Assembly: GCA_016165875.1 (NCBI GenBank)
Contig: JABBOT010000014.1
Location: 11,007,871 to 11,071,870, forward strand
From: Acanthopleura granulata
Taxonomy: Eukaryota; Mollusca; Polyplacophora; Chitonida; Chitonidae
Reading direction: 5' to 3'
Length of the DNA stretch: 64,000 nt
Shown here one piece after another: positions 24,201-37,160 of this stretch. A program made the position numbers and the translations under genes. Below the pieces are notes generated by a model. That model was not told the origin of the DNA. It saw only the letters and a program-made list of their open reading frames with translations, and did not search any database. The first letter of the stretch is position 1, and each line of letters starts with the position of its first letter.

Positions 24201-25233
24201 TTGGCACTCGCCATTTTACTGGAGCCTTTGTAACATAAGCGCAAAACTAATGACACTCACAATGTTATGTATGCTGTGCAGAAATTTCTGTCATCCAACA
24301 TGCAACAATTTCCATTTTAGTTGTTGGCAGGCATAGTTCTAAGAATATTGTCAGTTGTCGCTGATTTCAGTTTCCTACACCTTTCTGCATTGTCTTTCAC
24401 CTCGTCGTCTGCTGGCCAATGTGTTGTCTCAAGTAACACCTTTAACAGTAGAGTTATCAAGAAAAGTCGGTGTCGCTGTTAATCAGCGTCAAGAAAGCTA
24501 TTTACGCAAGTCGGCGATGTGTGAAGTTATTGGGATTGGTAAAGCTTATGCTGCTGTTTTGTCACATGGTCAGAGATGATATAATGCACGCCGATTTGTT
24601 AATTGGAGATTCTGCTTTTCAACATCAGCATGTAAGGGATCAAGCAATAAGCTGAATAGGCATTGCAGAAGTCTCTTGAGATCACGCTGGGTTTGGCCGA
24701 GCTAGAGACTGGATGGAAGCTCTCGCGATTAAAAACAACAACATTGTTAATCTCCGAGAAATCGCAGTAGTTCGCGCGAGCCCCCACCCTGTCTCGTCCA
24801 AAACCAGCGTAATGTCGAGAGACTTCTCCAATGCCGATTCAACTTAAGGGCAGCTACTTCCACGTCACTATTCCCAAAGTTACTTAAAACTCCCTGCATG
24901 AAAGAATTACACACAAGCAGCGCAGCATGCACATCCACAAAAACTAATTAAAGCTGGCTAATGCATTTCCATTACGCTGCTTTAAGTCCCAGAATACTCT
25001 GTTCAGACGCGGAAAACAAGAAGCGACGAAAACTGAACCCCTTATGACCCTGCAAAATGGGTTAAAATTGAAAGTGACTTTTCACCATATTGCAAAGTCA
25101 AGTTTGAATGGCGTTCTCATATACACGCATCTAAGTAATGATGGGCAATGCGTTTACTACCTTCTGAGCTTTTCGGAGAAATATCAGCCGTTTTACGCTC
25201 AGACACCTCGCTAGTTTCCGTAGGTGTGGCCAT
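13478..25233 (-). CDS. WFS1: Wolframin (complete, 5 coding exons, 795 aa)
   Basis: The exons are 25233-25161, 20788-20582, 18725-18525, 16279-16140 and 15244-13478. Intron phases are 1, 1, 1 and 0. The total of 2388 nt is 795 codons plus stop (human WFS1 has 890 aa). Wolframin is an ER membrane glycoprotein that moderates ER calcium and the unfolded protein response. Residues 1-38 are hydrophilic. Residues ~39-92 form a Sel1-like helical repeat (GNEAVHWLIKASRQGN). Residues ~95-207 are cytosolic and charged, and ~235-570 hold about nine hydrophobic segments. Residues ~575-795 form the ER-lumenal domain, with conserved FLNGLP, CVYGKRYPVCDP and a C-terminal VKVAFHFVWYPFLE close to the vertebrate ending. 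The last exon carries the whole membrane and lumenal part, as in vertebrates. The start ATG has A at -3 and opens MATPTETSE. Shorter length than human lies in the N-terminal cytosolic part. Confidence 0.95.
15385..15712 (-). mobile_element. tRNA-derived SINE (family B)
   Basis: Minus strand: head AATAGCGCAGTTGGTAGAG (A box) and GATCTGGGTTCAAACCTGGG (B box). The body contains GGACTGGTCGGCCTGG and GTCAGTACAATGTGACTGG, and it ends GTGAAATATTCTTGAGTAGG. It differs from family A in the body but shares its 3' end. It lies in wolframin intron 4. Other copies are at 38385-38722 and 63060-63318. Confidence 0.8.
16140..16279 (-). CDS. WFS1: Wolframin exon 4
   Basis: Acceptor CTTGTAG|CC at 16280/16279 and donor GTCAAG|GTGAGA at 16140/16139; 140 nt, phase 1 in and phase 0 out. 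It encodes AKRLGNEISEAQFVKAVSKQ and ends YESAGTLVK. It joins in frame to LTKYPRQTMATLM at the start of the last exon. Its placement rests on perfect phase continuity and on the charged cytosolic composition expected just before the membrane region. Confidence 0.88.
16730..16920 (+). repeat. Diverged tandem duplication in wolframin intron 3
   Basis: The segment CACGGTTTTCTATCACGTGA...GGGCAAATTTTGC recurs ~115 bp later as AATGGTTTTCTGTAACATGA...GGGGAAAATTGC. Both are followed by TTTTT-C and ACTTTG. The two copies are diverged, and their origin is unclear. Confidence 0.5.
18036..18062 (+). repeat. (AAT)n microsatellite
   Basis: About nine uninterrupted AAT triplets in wolframin intron 3, on the 3' side of a diverged region. 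No functional role is indicated. Confidence 0.9.
18525..18725 (-). CDS. WFS1: Wolframin exon 3
   Basis: Acceptor TTTGCAG|GT, donor AGCAG|GTATGA; 201 nt, phase 1 to 1. It encodes the cytosolic segment TKEEVLPEITWCIQ ... HAARGLFWQINRSRKSVLT ... YMDAVTAFAKSRLEKSLL. The open frame extends into the intron on both sides, but the splice sites and phases fix its limits. Confidence 0.92.
18895..19400 (+). repeat. 38-bp minisatellite, about 12 copies
   Basis: The unit is CATTACATACACAAGACATG followed by ACAACGAGGCCACTTTAA; successive copies start 38 bp apart (for example 18951 and 18989). Two subtypes (ACAACGAGG and ACACCAAAG) alternate with a higher-order pattern. It lies in wolframin intron 2. Confidence 0.95.
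19530..19775 (+). mobile_element. SINE family A, nearly full length
   Basis: It runs from a tRNA-like head (CACCAATGCAGTCGCTGTGA, GTTCAAGTCCAGC) through the body (GGTTTCCTCCCACCATA) to GTGAAATATTCTTGAGTACA and an AAATAAATAAAA-type tail. Plus orientation, so antisense to wolframin, in intron 2. Confidence 0.9.
19855..20590 (+). repeat. 33-bp minisatellite made of copies of the wolframin exon-2 splice donor
   Basis: In plus orientation the unit is CTCATGTAACCACATACACA followed by TACCTATCTAGTT, repeated ~12 times at 19855-20226. Further copies at 20480-20590 abut exon 2. The last copy, ACATACCTATCTTGTTCTCC, is the exon-2 end plus donor itself. On the gene strand each unit therefore reads GAGAACTAGATAG|GTATGTG, a donor-like site. 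A ~250-bp unrelated insert (20230-20475) splits the array. Confidence 0.9.
20582..20788 (-). CDS. WFS1: Wolframin exon 2: Sel1-like repeat
   Basis: The acceptor TTCAAAG|GC is at 20789/20788 and the donor GATAG|GTATGT at 20582/20581. The exon is 207 nt, phase 1 to 1. It encodes residues 25-94 with the Sel1-type helix pair ENGNEAVHWLIKASRQGN and IEATKLLSRCLEN. The donor end of this exon is the source or a member of the 33-bp minisatellite that starts directly downstream. Confidence 0.92.
21117..21285 (-). mobile_element. SINE family A, 3' portion
   Basis: Minus oriented: tail ATTCATTTATTTATTTGACT, then AAATATTTCACACATACGAC, CCAGCATTATGGGG and TTGCTGGCGGACCTTCGCAC. It lies in wolframin intron 1. 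Confidence 0.75.
22270..22764. mobile_element. TTAA-flanked MITE with long inverted arms (~495 bp)
   Basis: The left end reads TTAAAGGGAAAGAAAACAC; the right end reads CTTTCCCTTAA, its complement, with TTAA at both borders (22270-22273 and 22761-22764). The arms match imperfectly inward for about 170 bp, including GTCAAATGTTTTGATTATAT against its inverted partner near 22640. A TTAA duplication is the insertion signature of piggyBac-type transposases. The element has no transposase. It lies in wolframin intron 1. Confidence 0.8.
23766..23992 (+). mobile_element. SINE family A, diverged full-length copy
   Basis: From AGTGCAATGACCCAGAGGAT through GAGTTCAAATCCAGCCCATG and CTTGCGGATGGTCGTGAGTT to AAGTGAAATAGTTTTGAGTG and an AAATAAATAAA tail. 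Wolframin intron 1. Confidence 0.85.
24655..24845. mobile_element. Imperfect hairpin element
   Basis: AGGCATTGCAGAAGTCTCTT (24658 onward) continues AGATCACGCTGGGTTTGG. It is mirrored by CCAAAACCAGCGTAATG...AGAGACTTCTCCAATGCC (ending near 24837). The loop contains a shorter CGCGA palindrome region. Probably a small MITE in wolframin intron 1. Confidence 0.6.
25161..25233 (-). CDS. WFS1: Wolframin exon 1
   Basis: The ATG at 25233-25231 sits in CAAGATGG and the exon ends at AGAAG|GTAGTA (25161/25160), 73 nt, phase 1. It encodes MATPTETSEVSERKTAD and a Ser/Lys-rich end. It is too short to stand out as an open frame. It is supported by exact phase match to exon 2 and by its acidic, Ser/Thr-rich character, typical of the wolframin N terminus. 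Confidence 0.8.
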
Positions 25234-26376
25234 CTTGTCTTGTTGACGCGCTCAAACTCCTCATAGCGTCAGATGCCAGAGATGTGACTCATTTGCTCCA
25301 AGCCCAGTGCAAGTGCTTGCCAAAATAAACAGCTAGCCTTTTTCAGTTCAGATGAAAATAGATTTTTCCCACTTTTTCTTCACGCAAAGCGGACAACTTA
25401 CATGTACCACCCCATCCCCACTGGGATTTCTAGCTCTTTTCAAACTTTCTGCATTTTGCTGTTGTTCTTTTGAGGATGGAAAATAGGAAATTATGCACAT
25501 GATCATTGTAGTCTAGAAAACGGAAAATTTCTCACATACCATAAATTATAATGCAACTTTGTGATAACGAGAAAAAAATACATGCATAAGATCTTTCTTA
25601 TTGCCTATCTTTTCAGGACTTTGTTAGTCTACACTTGCATCACACTGCATGTCACGTCAGAGTATATTCAATAAAAGATATGGAGCATGTGTATCATAGA
25701 AAATGTATGAATACATTTAGAGGATACAAACCAATGTAGCTATACTTTGCTCATGGTCAACGCAGTTCATTCTTGTCTGTTAGTACATGTACCTGTATCA
25801 CAATACTTCAGGTTATGAAAATAAATTTTTTTTTTCAAATTTTCAATGTCAAGATCTGGTTTATTTAGTTTTAATCCACTCTAAAATTCAAATGTTCATC
25901 ACTTCTGCAACCATGGCCAGATTTATAAATGGAAGAAACCAAGCAGATCTCTGAGAAAACTTTGCGAGGTAGCTATGTGAATGTGTCACAACAGGACCAA
26001 TAGAGCCTGGAGACCCCAAAACACTAGCAACTGTTCAATGGCTAGTCATCTTCAGAGAGGAAATGCATAGACTTGTCAGCACTGAAGTCATTTATAAAAA
26101 GAAAAAGAAAATACATTAGCAAGGTTTTAATTGGCCCCTATATATTGCTATGCACACTGGATTCCTAGCTACCTGTAAAGATTTAGAAAATCGGTGCAGG
26201 CAGCTGGACAATTTCCATTACTATTACATTGACTTTATATGGCAAGAAATTAAATTATGACTTTCAATATAGGATAAAAGATAGCATGTAGGTGGGTGAA
26301 AGGAAACAAGGAATCTACATGTAGAGTAACATGGTTTAAAAACAATACCAAACCAAGTAGTTTCAAGCAATACAGT
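25234..26376. other. Spacer between alpha-tubulin and wolframin
   Basis: About 1.1 kb separates the tubulin poly(A) signal from the wolframin start codon. It must hold the wolframin promoter and 5' UTR, but I see no clear TATA box. I see no coding frame or repeat that I can name. Confidence 0.5.
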
Positions 26377-26382
26377 TTTATT
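26377..26382 (-). terminator. Poly(A) signal of the alpha-tubulin gene
   Basis: Minus strand AATAAA about 135 nt after the stop codon, followed by an A/C-rich stretch. This is the first such hexamer downstream of the stop that I see. Confidence 0.65.
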
Positions 26383-26516
26383 GTGTTTTTGTACAGAGGA
26401 ATGTCTGAAGAAAAATGAAAGCTTTGTAAGTTTAATGAGCTTTGACTAGTTTTTTAAATTTAATATTCCATTTTAAAGCACAAATCTTGCTGGGGCTTGG
26501 ACGGAGCTTGATAAAA

Positions 26517-29138
<2,622 letters not shown>

Positions 29139-29328
29139 TTTACAAGTTTCTTGCAAATCTGCGACCTTATGTGGACTTAAGGACGGGTCGGTTTGAGCAC
29201 TTCCTCACAGAGACGTCTATGTGTCTTCGAAGAAAGGTTAAACTGATGACGGTTAGCTGAACGCAGCGCTTTTTTCAAAGGGAACGGCTAGCGCGCGACC
29301 GGATGAGATTTCCATTACCTCCACTTTC

Positions 29329-29416
29329 ATTGGATAAATTCAGCCATCAAATTTGAAAGGCCATTTTTTATTGGCCAGAGCCTTATCTCGTGACGGGATC
29401 AGTCCACATTTCCAAT
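29329..29416 (-). promoter_or_regulatory. CCAAT-box cluster upstream of alpha-tubulin
   Basis: Minus-strand CCAAT motifs occur at 29333-29329 and 29374-29370, and a plus-strand CCAAT at 29412-29416. All lie 190-280 nt upstream of the start codon. No TATA box is evident. Position and multiplicity suggest proximal promoter elements, unproven. Confidence 0.45.
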
Positions 29417-30785
29417 GGGTCAGTCAACAAAATAAACAGTATTGTACATTTGTTCGACCCGTGTAAAGTATGCAAGGGTAAAATGTGCATTCAGCAATTC
29501 GTGTATATTTTTTTTAACCTAACACGTCAAGAACCACTTGCTTGTAATACACTACCTTTACACCGTGGACAAAAAAAAAAAGGAGCCATTCACATTGTTC
29601 GATTTCAAACGACGCATTGTAAGGAAGAAACCATTTAACATTGGAGGGGAGCGGGGCATCTACTGGACCTTCTCGCTGAGCACTGGTAAGTGCGAGTTCT
29701 CTGTATCTCGGTCGGGCTAAGTCAGAATAAATTTGCTAAATTGTTGGAAACCACGTATGGGATGTGAGTTCTGTATTTAAAGTGCTACTCTGGTCGGAAT
29801 ACAAAATATTAACGTTATATGAAAGATATCCTACGGAACAAAGCTAACACCATGGTTCAGAAGGATTTTCGATGAATAACACTATTTAACCATATAATTC
29901 AAGATTCTTTAAAAAACAAAATCTTCGGCTGTGTCAGTAAAATTTTGCTGATGTGACGTGATAATATTCTTTATATGGCGTCGAATCAGGCAGCTGTGAC
30001 GTCAGTGAGGCAATAATGCAGGGATGACAGTGGATACGCGTCAGCCATTTGGACGTCATGTGTTCGTGCTTGACGTCACACCAGGCGAGGTGAAAAGGAC
30101 AGAAAAATTTTGTTCCTGTATCCTTTGACGAAACCTATAATATCTGACTTAATACAGTGCAATGTTTTCACAATTTAGGAAAACTTTTCAGACTATGTCA
30201 ATTTTTATCATCTCACCGTGCTTTGAAGACAAAGGTGTTTTCACACCAGGGTACCTCTTTAACTTCTGCCCCTTTCTTTTTGTTTTGGTTTGTGGTTGAG
30301 CGTAGGGGAGGGAGGAGGGGCTTACTTACCTAACCTGCATTAGTTTCATAACAGAAGAACGGAATTTATTTATTTATTTATTTGCTACGATAACCGCCAG
30401 CATCGGTTGACCGGAGTGGAACGGAATGTAAAACAGCCTATTTTGGCATTTAGGTAGGCCCTACATTGATTACAATAGTGGCATAACAAAGTGTCCCCCC
30501 CCACCGAAAAAAATCCACAGAATCAAATGCACATAATTTCAGTATGAGAATTTTAGATATGTGTATCTCATATGTACTGTACTCAACACTGTAAAATTCT
30601 TATTCAGGCAAAACAACGTATAGCAAACGTACATGCCTATATACTGTCTGTCACATAAAACCTAAAACTGCGAGGTATAGGCCTATATACAGTGTACTGA
30701 GTGGATAGGCCTGCAAGGAACTTTTCGCAAAAAGTACCAATCACCTTTCATGATGATCACAAAGAATGCGATGTAGGCGTTATTC

Positions 30786-30852
30786 GGTATCCAGTTTGCC
30801 CGGGGTAAACCCACGACCATCCGCAGCTTGCTGGCAGATCTTCCCACGAACA
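30786..30852 (-). mobile_element. SINE family A fragment
   Basis: It contains CCCGGGGTAAACCCACGACC and TTGCTGGCAGATCTTCCCAC in plus orientation, the reverse of the family body. Confidence 0.6.
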
Positions 30853-32269
30853 AGCATATCATTTATAATGGAAGCTCCATGAGATTCTAGACATTCCGCC
30901 TGTATACAGTAATTGGCCTATATACAGTATATGGCTCCCTATAGGCCCAAACGCGATATAACTTTAAGACACAGGTGTTTGTAATTATGAATTAGGAGGA
31001 AAGTGCAGTGGAAGTTTCATGTTAACATTAAGCAGCCTTCTGTGTAAAAAGAAGTGCTATTAAGGGTTTTTTTTAGTTGTTTTCGTTGTTCATTCTTTTC
31101 ATAGACGTTCAGATTGTGCCAAGTTAAGTTTGATAATACAATATAGATCGCAATCATAACTGTTCTATATTTATACACACATGTATACGCCAGATTAGAG
31201 GCTTCTGTCAATTAGGCCTACATTCCATCGTACATGAAGGGTTAACATCAAGGTTCGGATATTGGAAAAAGTGTGAGATCGATTTCATTGATTTTATATC
31301 AATTGCTGTTAAACACCACGAATATAGACCTAAGTCAAGAATTTTCACTTAGGCCTGTATACAACAGCCGTCAGATGTAAGCTATAGACCTATATATGGG
31401 TGCACATGTACGGATGTTTCACCCTGATGTCGATCAGAACTTTCCCACGTGGGGCATACAGGTATGCACACCATGAAAACAAGTGGTCTTGAAGGAACGT
31501 AAAACTGCGCCAACGGTTTAACATAGGGTATGGGGTATGGTCGACCTCTCTTACATTCTCATCAAGAGGCAAAACACTGGCCCATTAAATGTGATAAATT
31601 TCTGTAGTTGACATATAGGCTTATAGCGCGATCGGTGGAAGGATCTCACATTTATTTGGAGAAAGATCGGCATCTTGATATAAACTCAGAAATACTTGTA
31701 AACTTACATTCAAATATAAATCTACGCATATACAGCGAGAGGTTATACAGTTTTTGTAAACTTGTGTATCTGCTGTGTGGAGCGGATAGTTAATGACGCT
31801 ATTTTGTGCTGATAAGAAAATACTGTGTCAGTATCAGTATTTGTGTGATTGTAGGCATATATGTTTTTAGTGAAATTTAGGTCGTAAATTTACGCCTACC
31901 TTTATCTGCTTTTCTTATTCAAATCATAATTTCCATGCAGGAAAATGAGTGCTCTTTGCATGTGTTGCCAGTTACTCGATGGACAGTGTCTCCGTATTGA
32001 GCAAGAGTTAATACAGGTACAAACAGTTGTCTTCGATCATGTTCCTATCTATATAATACATATACTTATATAGACCAATTGTGGGTGTGTGGTGCTGGTG
32101 GGGGGCAGGGGGTGCTGTCACTGGCCTTTATCAGGGGAGGCAACTTAACAGGGGCTATGACATCTGATTACTTCCCTTCGACCAGTATTGAGCCGGATAT
32201 ACACGTGCTCGTATGTCTTACGTGTGCGTATGGGTGCGCGTACACACAAAAAATCAAAGTTACAAAAAT

Positions 32270-32372
32270 ACCAAATAAATAAATAATAACAAAAAATAAA
32301 TAAATAAATAAAAAAAATAAATAAATAAATAAAAAAAACTAATAAATAAATAAAAAAAAGTAATAATAAAAA
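32270..32372 (+). repeat. (AAAT)n A-rich simple repeat
   Basis: Iterated AAATAAATAAAT interrupted by A runs. It may be the expanded tail of a lost SINE, but no SINE body is adjacent. Confidence 0.85.
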
Positions 32373-33189
32373 AAAAAACGGCTCTGGTCCGACCATCGAT
32401 TTGTGCCCATGTGCATGGATGTGTATAGGCCTAGGCACAAAGCTGCGTATTTGTGCTTACTGTGTACACATGTGTCTTTAGATCTCAGATTTGTTTCATT
32501 CTTACCAGCTGAGCTCTCAGAAATACCGAGTTCCATGTTTGTAAATGTAAGAGCGACTAAGACTGGTGAATCTGGAAGCTAAGCTAGGAATATGGCCACA
32601 TCATCTCAGAACTAAAAAGTTTGCTTGTTGTGCGTTTTCGCACACCCAATTGTATGCGTCGAATTTATCCCTTTTTCTTTTTGCTGTCGTGTAGGGCGAG
32701 GGGTGATCAGGATCTAACTGCACTCCCCTCCTCCCCCTACCTTTTTGGTGCAGAATAAAAAAGAAAGAGAAAAGACCAAACGCACAGATAGAAAGAATGA
32801 AGAAAGACAGAAAGAAAGAAAAAAAAACCAGGAAAAAAAATAATTTAAAAAAAAAAATAAAAAACGCACTCCCTATACTAAGAACTGATATGCTTGTCAG
32901 GCGACTTAGAGCTTCAAGCGCAAGTGGTGTGGGGTTCATCAACGATCCTGGTCTGTCACATTAACAGACGATACCTCAGACTGTGTACAATTTTTCGCCT
33001 CAGGAGAAACATCTTAACTGAGGTAAGGGGGCAATGGCCATCGAGAAGGAAGACCGTGGACACACAGTGCGGTAACAAATGCTTTATAAGCAAAATTTAT
33101 CAACAAAAAACACAAGAGGAAGAAAAAGCAAAGATCCGGTTCATCAGGCTTCCTCATAGATTTATTCGTCAGAAATCGCAGAGACCGCG

Positions 33190-33790
33190 TCTCTGTGGCT
33201 ATCTGAAATACCACAGCTTCCAGGGCCTGCAGCCAGCAAGCTTTATAAATATTCATTCAAAACAAAACAAGGGATTTAAATACAATTTATCTCGCCTTCC
33301 CATTATTATTTTACTCACAAGAAATCGTCTGAAAAGGAATCTCTGGCTGTATGAAATACCGGAGCTTCCGGATCTTTCGGTTCTTGAACCCTCGCCGAGA
33401 TAGCAGTTCAGCCCCTCCCCTCTCCCACCAAAAGAAATGTTTAATTTAGAATGGTTTCTCATTATAATCTTAGTTCACTGAATCACTTGCAAGGGTTCCT
33501 CGGCTCCCTGAAATCAAGGAGCTTCCCGGGCCTATAGGCGGCCCCTAGACCTTCGCCTATGCTGACCTGGCATATTTCTGCCGCTTCATCTACCCACCGT
33601 AGGTCATATGACGCTTTGCCACTCCTGGACATTTCATTTTCTAGCCAGCCTTATTTAAGGTTCAAATGATGGCCCGTTTTCTTCCTGAAAAGTGACCAAG
33701 ATTCGTCCCCAGCCATCTGGGGTCTCGGAGCTTCCGGGGCCTATGCGGCCCCTGCATGGGCCTTCGCCTGTTGGTCTGGGATAACCGACC
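33190..33790 (+). repeat. Degenerate four-fold repeat with a GGAGCTTCC core
   Basis: Four related blocks occur at ~33193, ~33339, ~33499 and ~33705. Each has a CTCTGGCT or CCATCTG-like lead followed by AAATACCGGAGCTTCCGG or close variants. A GC-rich end follows, of the type GGGCCTATGCGGCCCCTGCA and then CCTTCGCC. Spacing is irregular (146-206 bp). An open frame of 169 codons spans the first two blocks but has no recognisable motif. Confidence 0.6.
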
Positions 33791-34189
33791 CCATGTAAAA
33801 TACTTCTCGGTACGTCTACGTGCATCCATATTAAGCACAATAATATACGTAGTCACAGGTTAGAAACTTATTTTATACTTTCTTCAAGACAGCCTTATAT
33901 CACAGAAAGCTGCACATTTACCACCTGCAATACACGTAGTCAATTGAAACGGCCCAACCAGCGCTGATAAGATGTTTGATGGGCCATGTCACGTACAAGG
34001 TTGAATTTATTACCAAACGATACCTTGAGATATACTGACTATTATATACTGATTCTGAAGTTCCACTCCATGCACAAATCCACTTTAGGACTAATCAAAA
34101 GACGGTATGAACATGGGTTAAAGCACCTCAAAACAATTCAGACTGTCGGTCCCGGTTGGGTAAAGAAAGATGCAATTTATTATAAATGA

Positions 34190-34304
34190 GGGGTTTCTCC
34201 CGGATTCTGCCTGATTTCCTCCCACCATAATGCTGGCTGACGTCGTATAAGTGAAATATTCTTGAGTACGGCATAAAATACCAATCAAATAAATAAATAA
34301 ATAC
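34190..34304 (+). mobile_element. SINE family A 3' half
   Basis: GGGGTTTCTCCCGGATTCTG, TTTCCTCCCACCATAATGCT, GTGAAATATTCTTGAGTACG, then an AAATAAATAAATAAATA tail. Confidence 0.85.
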
Positions 34305-35454
34305 AAGTATTATATATGTGACGACTTGTTCACTGAAAGCCGTTCAACTCCATGAGCAAATTCACTAGCAAATAACTGGTCAAAGGTCAATATTTGGGCT
34401 ATTTTACCCTTTCCAAATCCACGCACAAATTTCCTTAAGAGTAGGTCAAGCGAGTCAGTTTTCGGGTTAAATTACCTCAAAACAAGGGTCGATTGTCTGT
34501 GAGTTTTCAGCTAATACACCTAGCCACTTATAGATTATTTAAAGCTAATGATGAGTTTTATGCGTCTTGGGGAGTATGAGGGTGCTTTTCAGAGTACCAA
34601 CAGATACCTAGAAATACACTCATTATAAAATTCTGATTCAGAAATTAAAACTGGTCAGAGGTCATCAACTGGCCTGAATTGTTACCAGAATGCCTTACCA
34701 GAATGCCTCTTGGTGAAGCCTATAGGTGTCGCAATTTCCTTTATTTTTCTTCAAGATTTCGTCTTTCTTCCTGAAGCCTATTTGCAAACAACATGATAAT
34801 TCACGGGAACATCGAATCATATGCAATCACAGGCCAGTTATACCATTTTCTCCCATTATAAGAGTTTCATTGTATGAGTCAAGATTGCGTAAAAGATCTC
34901 AACTAAGGCTATGTGGTCGCCAATACAGCAGAATTAAAAAATACAGTTCTAAAGTAATGAATCTGAAAATGAGCGAGATGGACGTAGGCCTATAATTATC
35001 GTTGTCATATTTAATTGTAGCTTCAGTTCCCCGGATGAGTACGTGACTGACATCGAACTCACATGGCTTAATTCATTCGCAGCAATCTTTTGCAATTCTA
35101 CTGCCTTGGTGAGCACACAAACATAGTTTGGACTATGTCTATGCAACAAACCTTTTGTATTGGGCCTGAAAATGATACATAGGGCTCCGTCAACTTATTT
35201 AGCCAAGTGTGCAAAATTTAAAAAACTCGGGAATTTCTTGACTGTTTTTTTGCGTTTTGAAGGCATTCTGACAGGAATTTAGGGCAGTGGATGGCTTCTA
35301 CCTTATGGAATTTTGTTAAAACTCAAGAATCTGCAATCAGAACATATCAAAGTGTATTATAGTAAACAAATTATCTTCTTATTCGACCAGTCAGTAAAAG
35401 CCACAATTATAGCGTTATTGAGTCCCTTTTGAAATGGTTCTGTGTGAATGTATA

Positions 35455-35482
35455 CTCCACCCCCCCACCCCACCCCTTCAAA
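35455..35482 (-). other. C-rich run, potential G-quadruplex on the minus strand
   Basis: CCACCCCCCCACCCCACCCC contains four C tracts of four or more. The complementary strand could form a quadruplex. No gene is adjacent. Confidence 0.45.
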
Positions 35483-36794
35483 ACAAAAACCAAAAACACA
35501 TGATCGGAACATGTTAGTTACTACTTGTCACCAGCGTCCATGATTAACCTGCTGCACTTGTACGAAGCACTCTTGAAGAGACTATACCGAGAAATTATCG
35601 TAAATTCTTTTATTCCATCCTTATTCTCCATTTTACTTCTTCCCTCTCACTTAAAGATGAAAACCAAGTTCGAATTGTAAATACCTTAAATTTGACAAAA
35701 TACATAATATGTTGTGAACCAAGGCAGTTGTGTTTTCTTAGTTCCCTCATATTGGGGGGATTAGCTCCTTGAAGAGTGTTATCTACTGTGAGTAGATGAG
35801 CTTCTGGTAAATGTGTATTGCCTCCTACTATAAACTGTGAATGGCCACTTGTGCGGAAAAAAACACCAATTTACGCTTTCATGGGGCATGGCAAGTTTTA
35901 AAATTTAACATAAGTAGGTTGATATGTTCACATTTTAACTGAGGGCAGGACAATTATTGATTAAAATTAATTTGCAAACGAATTAATGACGAACTTTGTC
36001 ACACATAATGCTCCTCCAGACATTTTCTCTTTTTCTCCCTTTCTGTTTTTGAGCCGGTTGTGTGATGAAATATTTATATTTCTCGCTTCTTTTATCACCT
36101 AATGCTATGAAACTTGGCACACATGTAGCTAAATACTTAAGCTGAGAAACGGTTTCATAAGTTTTGATATCTTTTCTACTTTAAAGATATTAGTAAAAGA
36201 ACATCAAAGTTTCATTAACAGTTCTGTCAACTACGACGTTACAATGAGGACCGCGTTATAGCGACAATAAAGTGACGCCAATTCCAGCGTCATATTTCTT
36301 GGTTGTTTTCTTGAACTGGTCTGTTGATTTTCCGAATACGTGTAGTTCCATTATCGATCCGGACTACGAAAAGTGACGAATGTTATACCATATATATGGA
36401 TGTAGAAGGCCACTCGGCAACACTATAGACGCTTGCATTTCATTCCATTCCTGGCGGAAACTAATATGATGGAATGACGTTTCTGAGAGATTGAAAATGT
36501 GTATCCAGTGTTTGTGTCATCCGGTTGACGATTTGCAAAAATATTGACGTCATATGCATGTACTTGAGTAGCAGACAACCCGTCATTACGAATAGAGTGT
36601 AACGCTGTGTCAAACGTAGCTATCATGGCGACGTTCCAGTATGTGTCGCCATGACGGTTACGTTGGGCATATCTTACACCTTCTTCGCAAGACGGGCCAC
36701 AGGTCGGAAAACGGGCCGCCCTAAAGTTGGAAAGTTATGAGTGTACCCACATCACTAAAATTTCAGAAAAAAAAACGCGAGTTTCCAACCTAAT

Positions 36795-37160
36795 AGGAGA
36801 GTTTCTAATTCGAACACTTTTGTTGCTAAAGGCAAAAAGAGTCCTACTGTATCATGTGTCTTGTCAAAAATGTTAGGCAATGTTTGTTGACTTTACCTTA
36901 CTGATCACTCATCTCACCCTGTTCAGGAGGTACAAATGACGTTCCTTTTTCTTCAGTAACTTCTTAAATTGACAAACCTTCAGCTCCTGAATTTTCCCCA
37001 TAGTTTGTTCAAGTCTAAATAACATTTGTGACACTTTTTAGACACTCGTGTTATAGCAAATGTAATCAGAAATAGCTGCCTAACATTTTTGCCAAGTCAC
37101 GTGGTACAGTAGCGCTTTTCTTACCTTCAGCGATGAAAGAGTTCGAACTCGAAACTCCCC
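36795..37160. mobile_element. Foldback MITE (~365 bp)
   Basis: The left arm GGAGAGTTTCTAATTCGAAC ... TGTCAAAAATGTTAGGCA is mirrored by TGCCTAACATTTTTGCCA ... GTTCGAACTCGAAACTCC on the right, about 110 bp each. The intervening sequence is non-coding. Confidence 0.75.

Noticed and set aside
24355..24655. Plus-strand frames in wolframin intron 1
   Set aside because: Short, overlapping, without motif or splice support; adjacent to a hairpin element.
33014..33403. Plus-strand frame of up to 169 codons
   Set aside because: It runs through the first two blocks of the degenerate GGAGCTTCC repeat, has no splice support and no recognisable motif.
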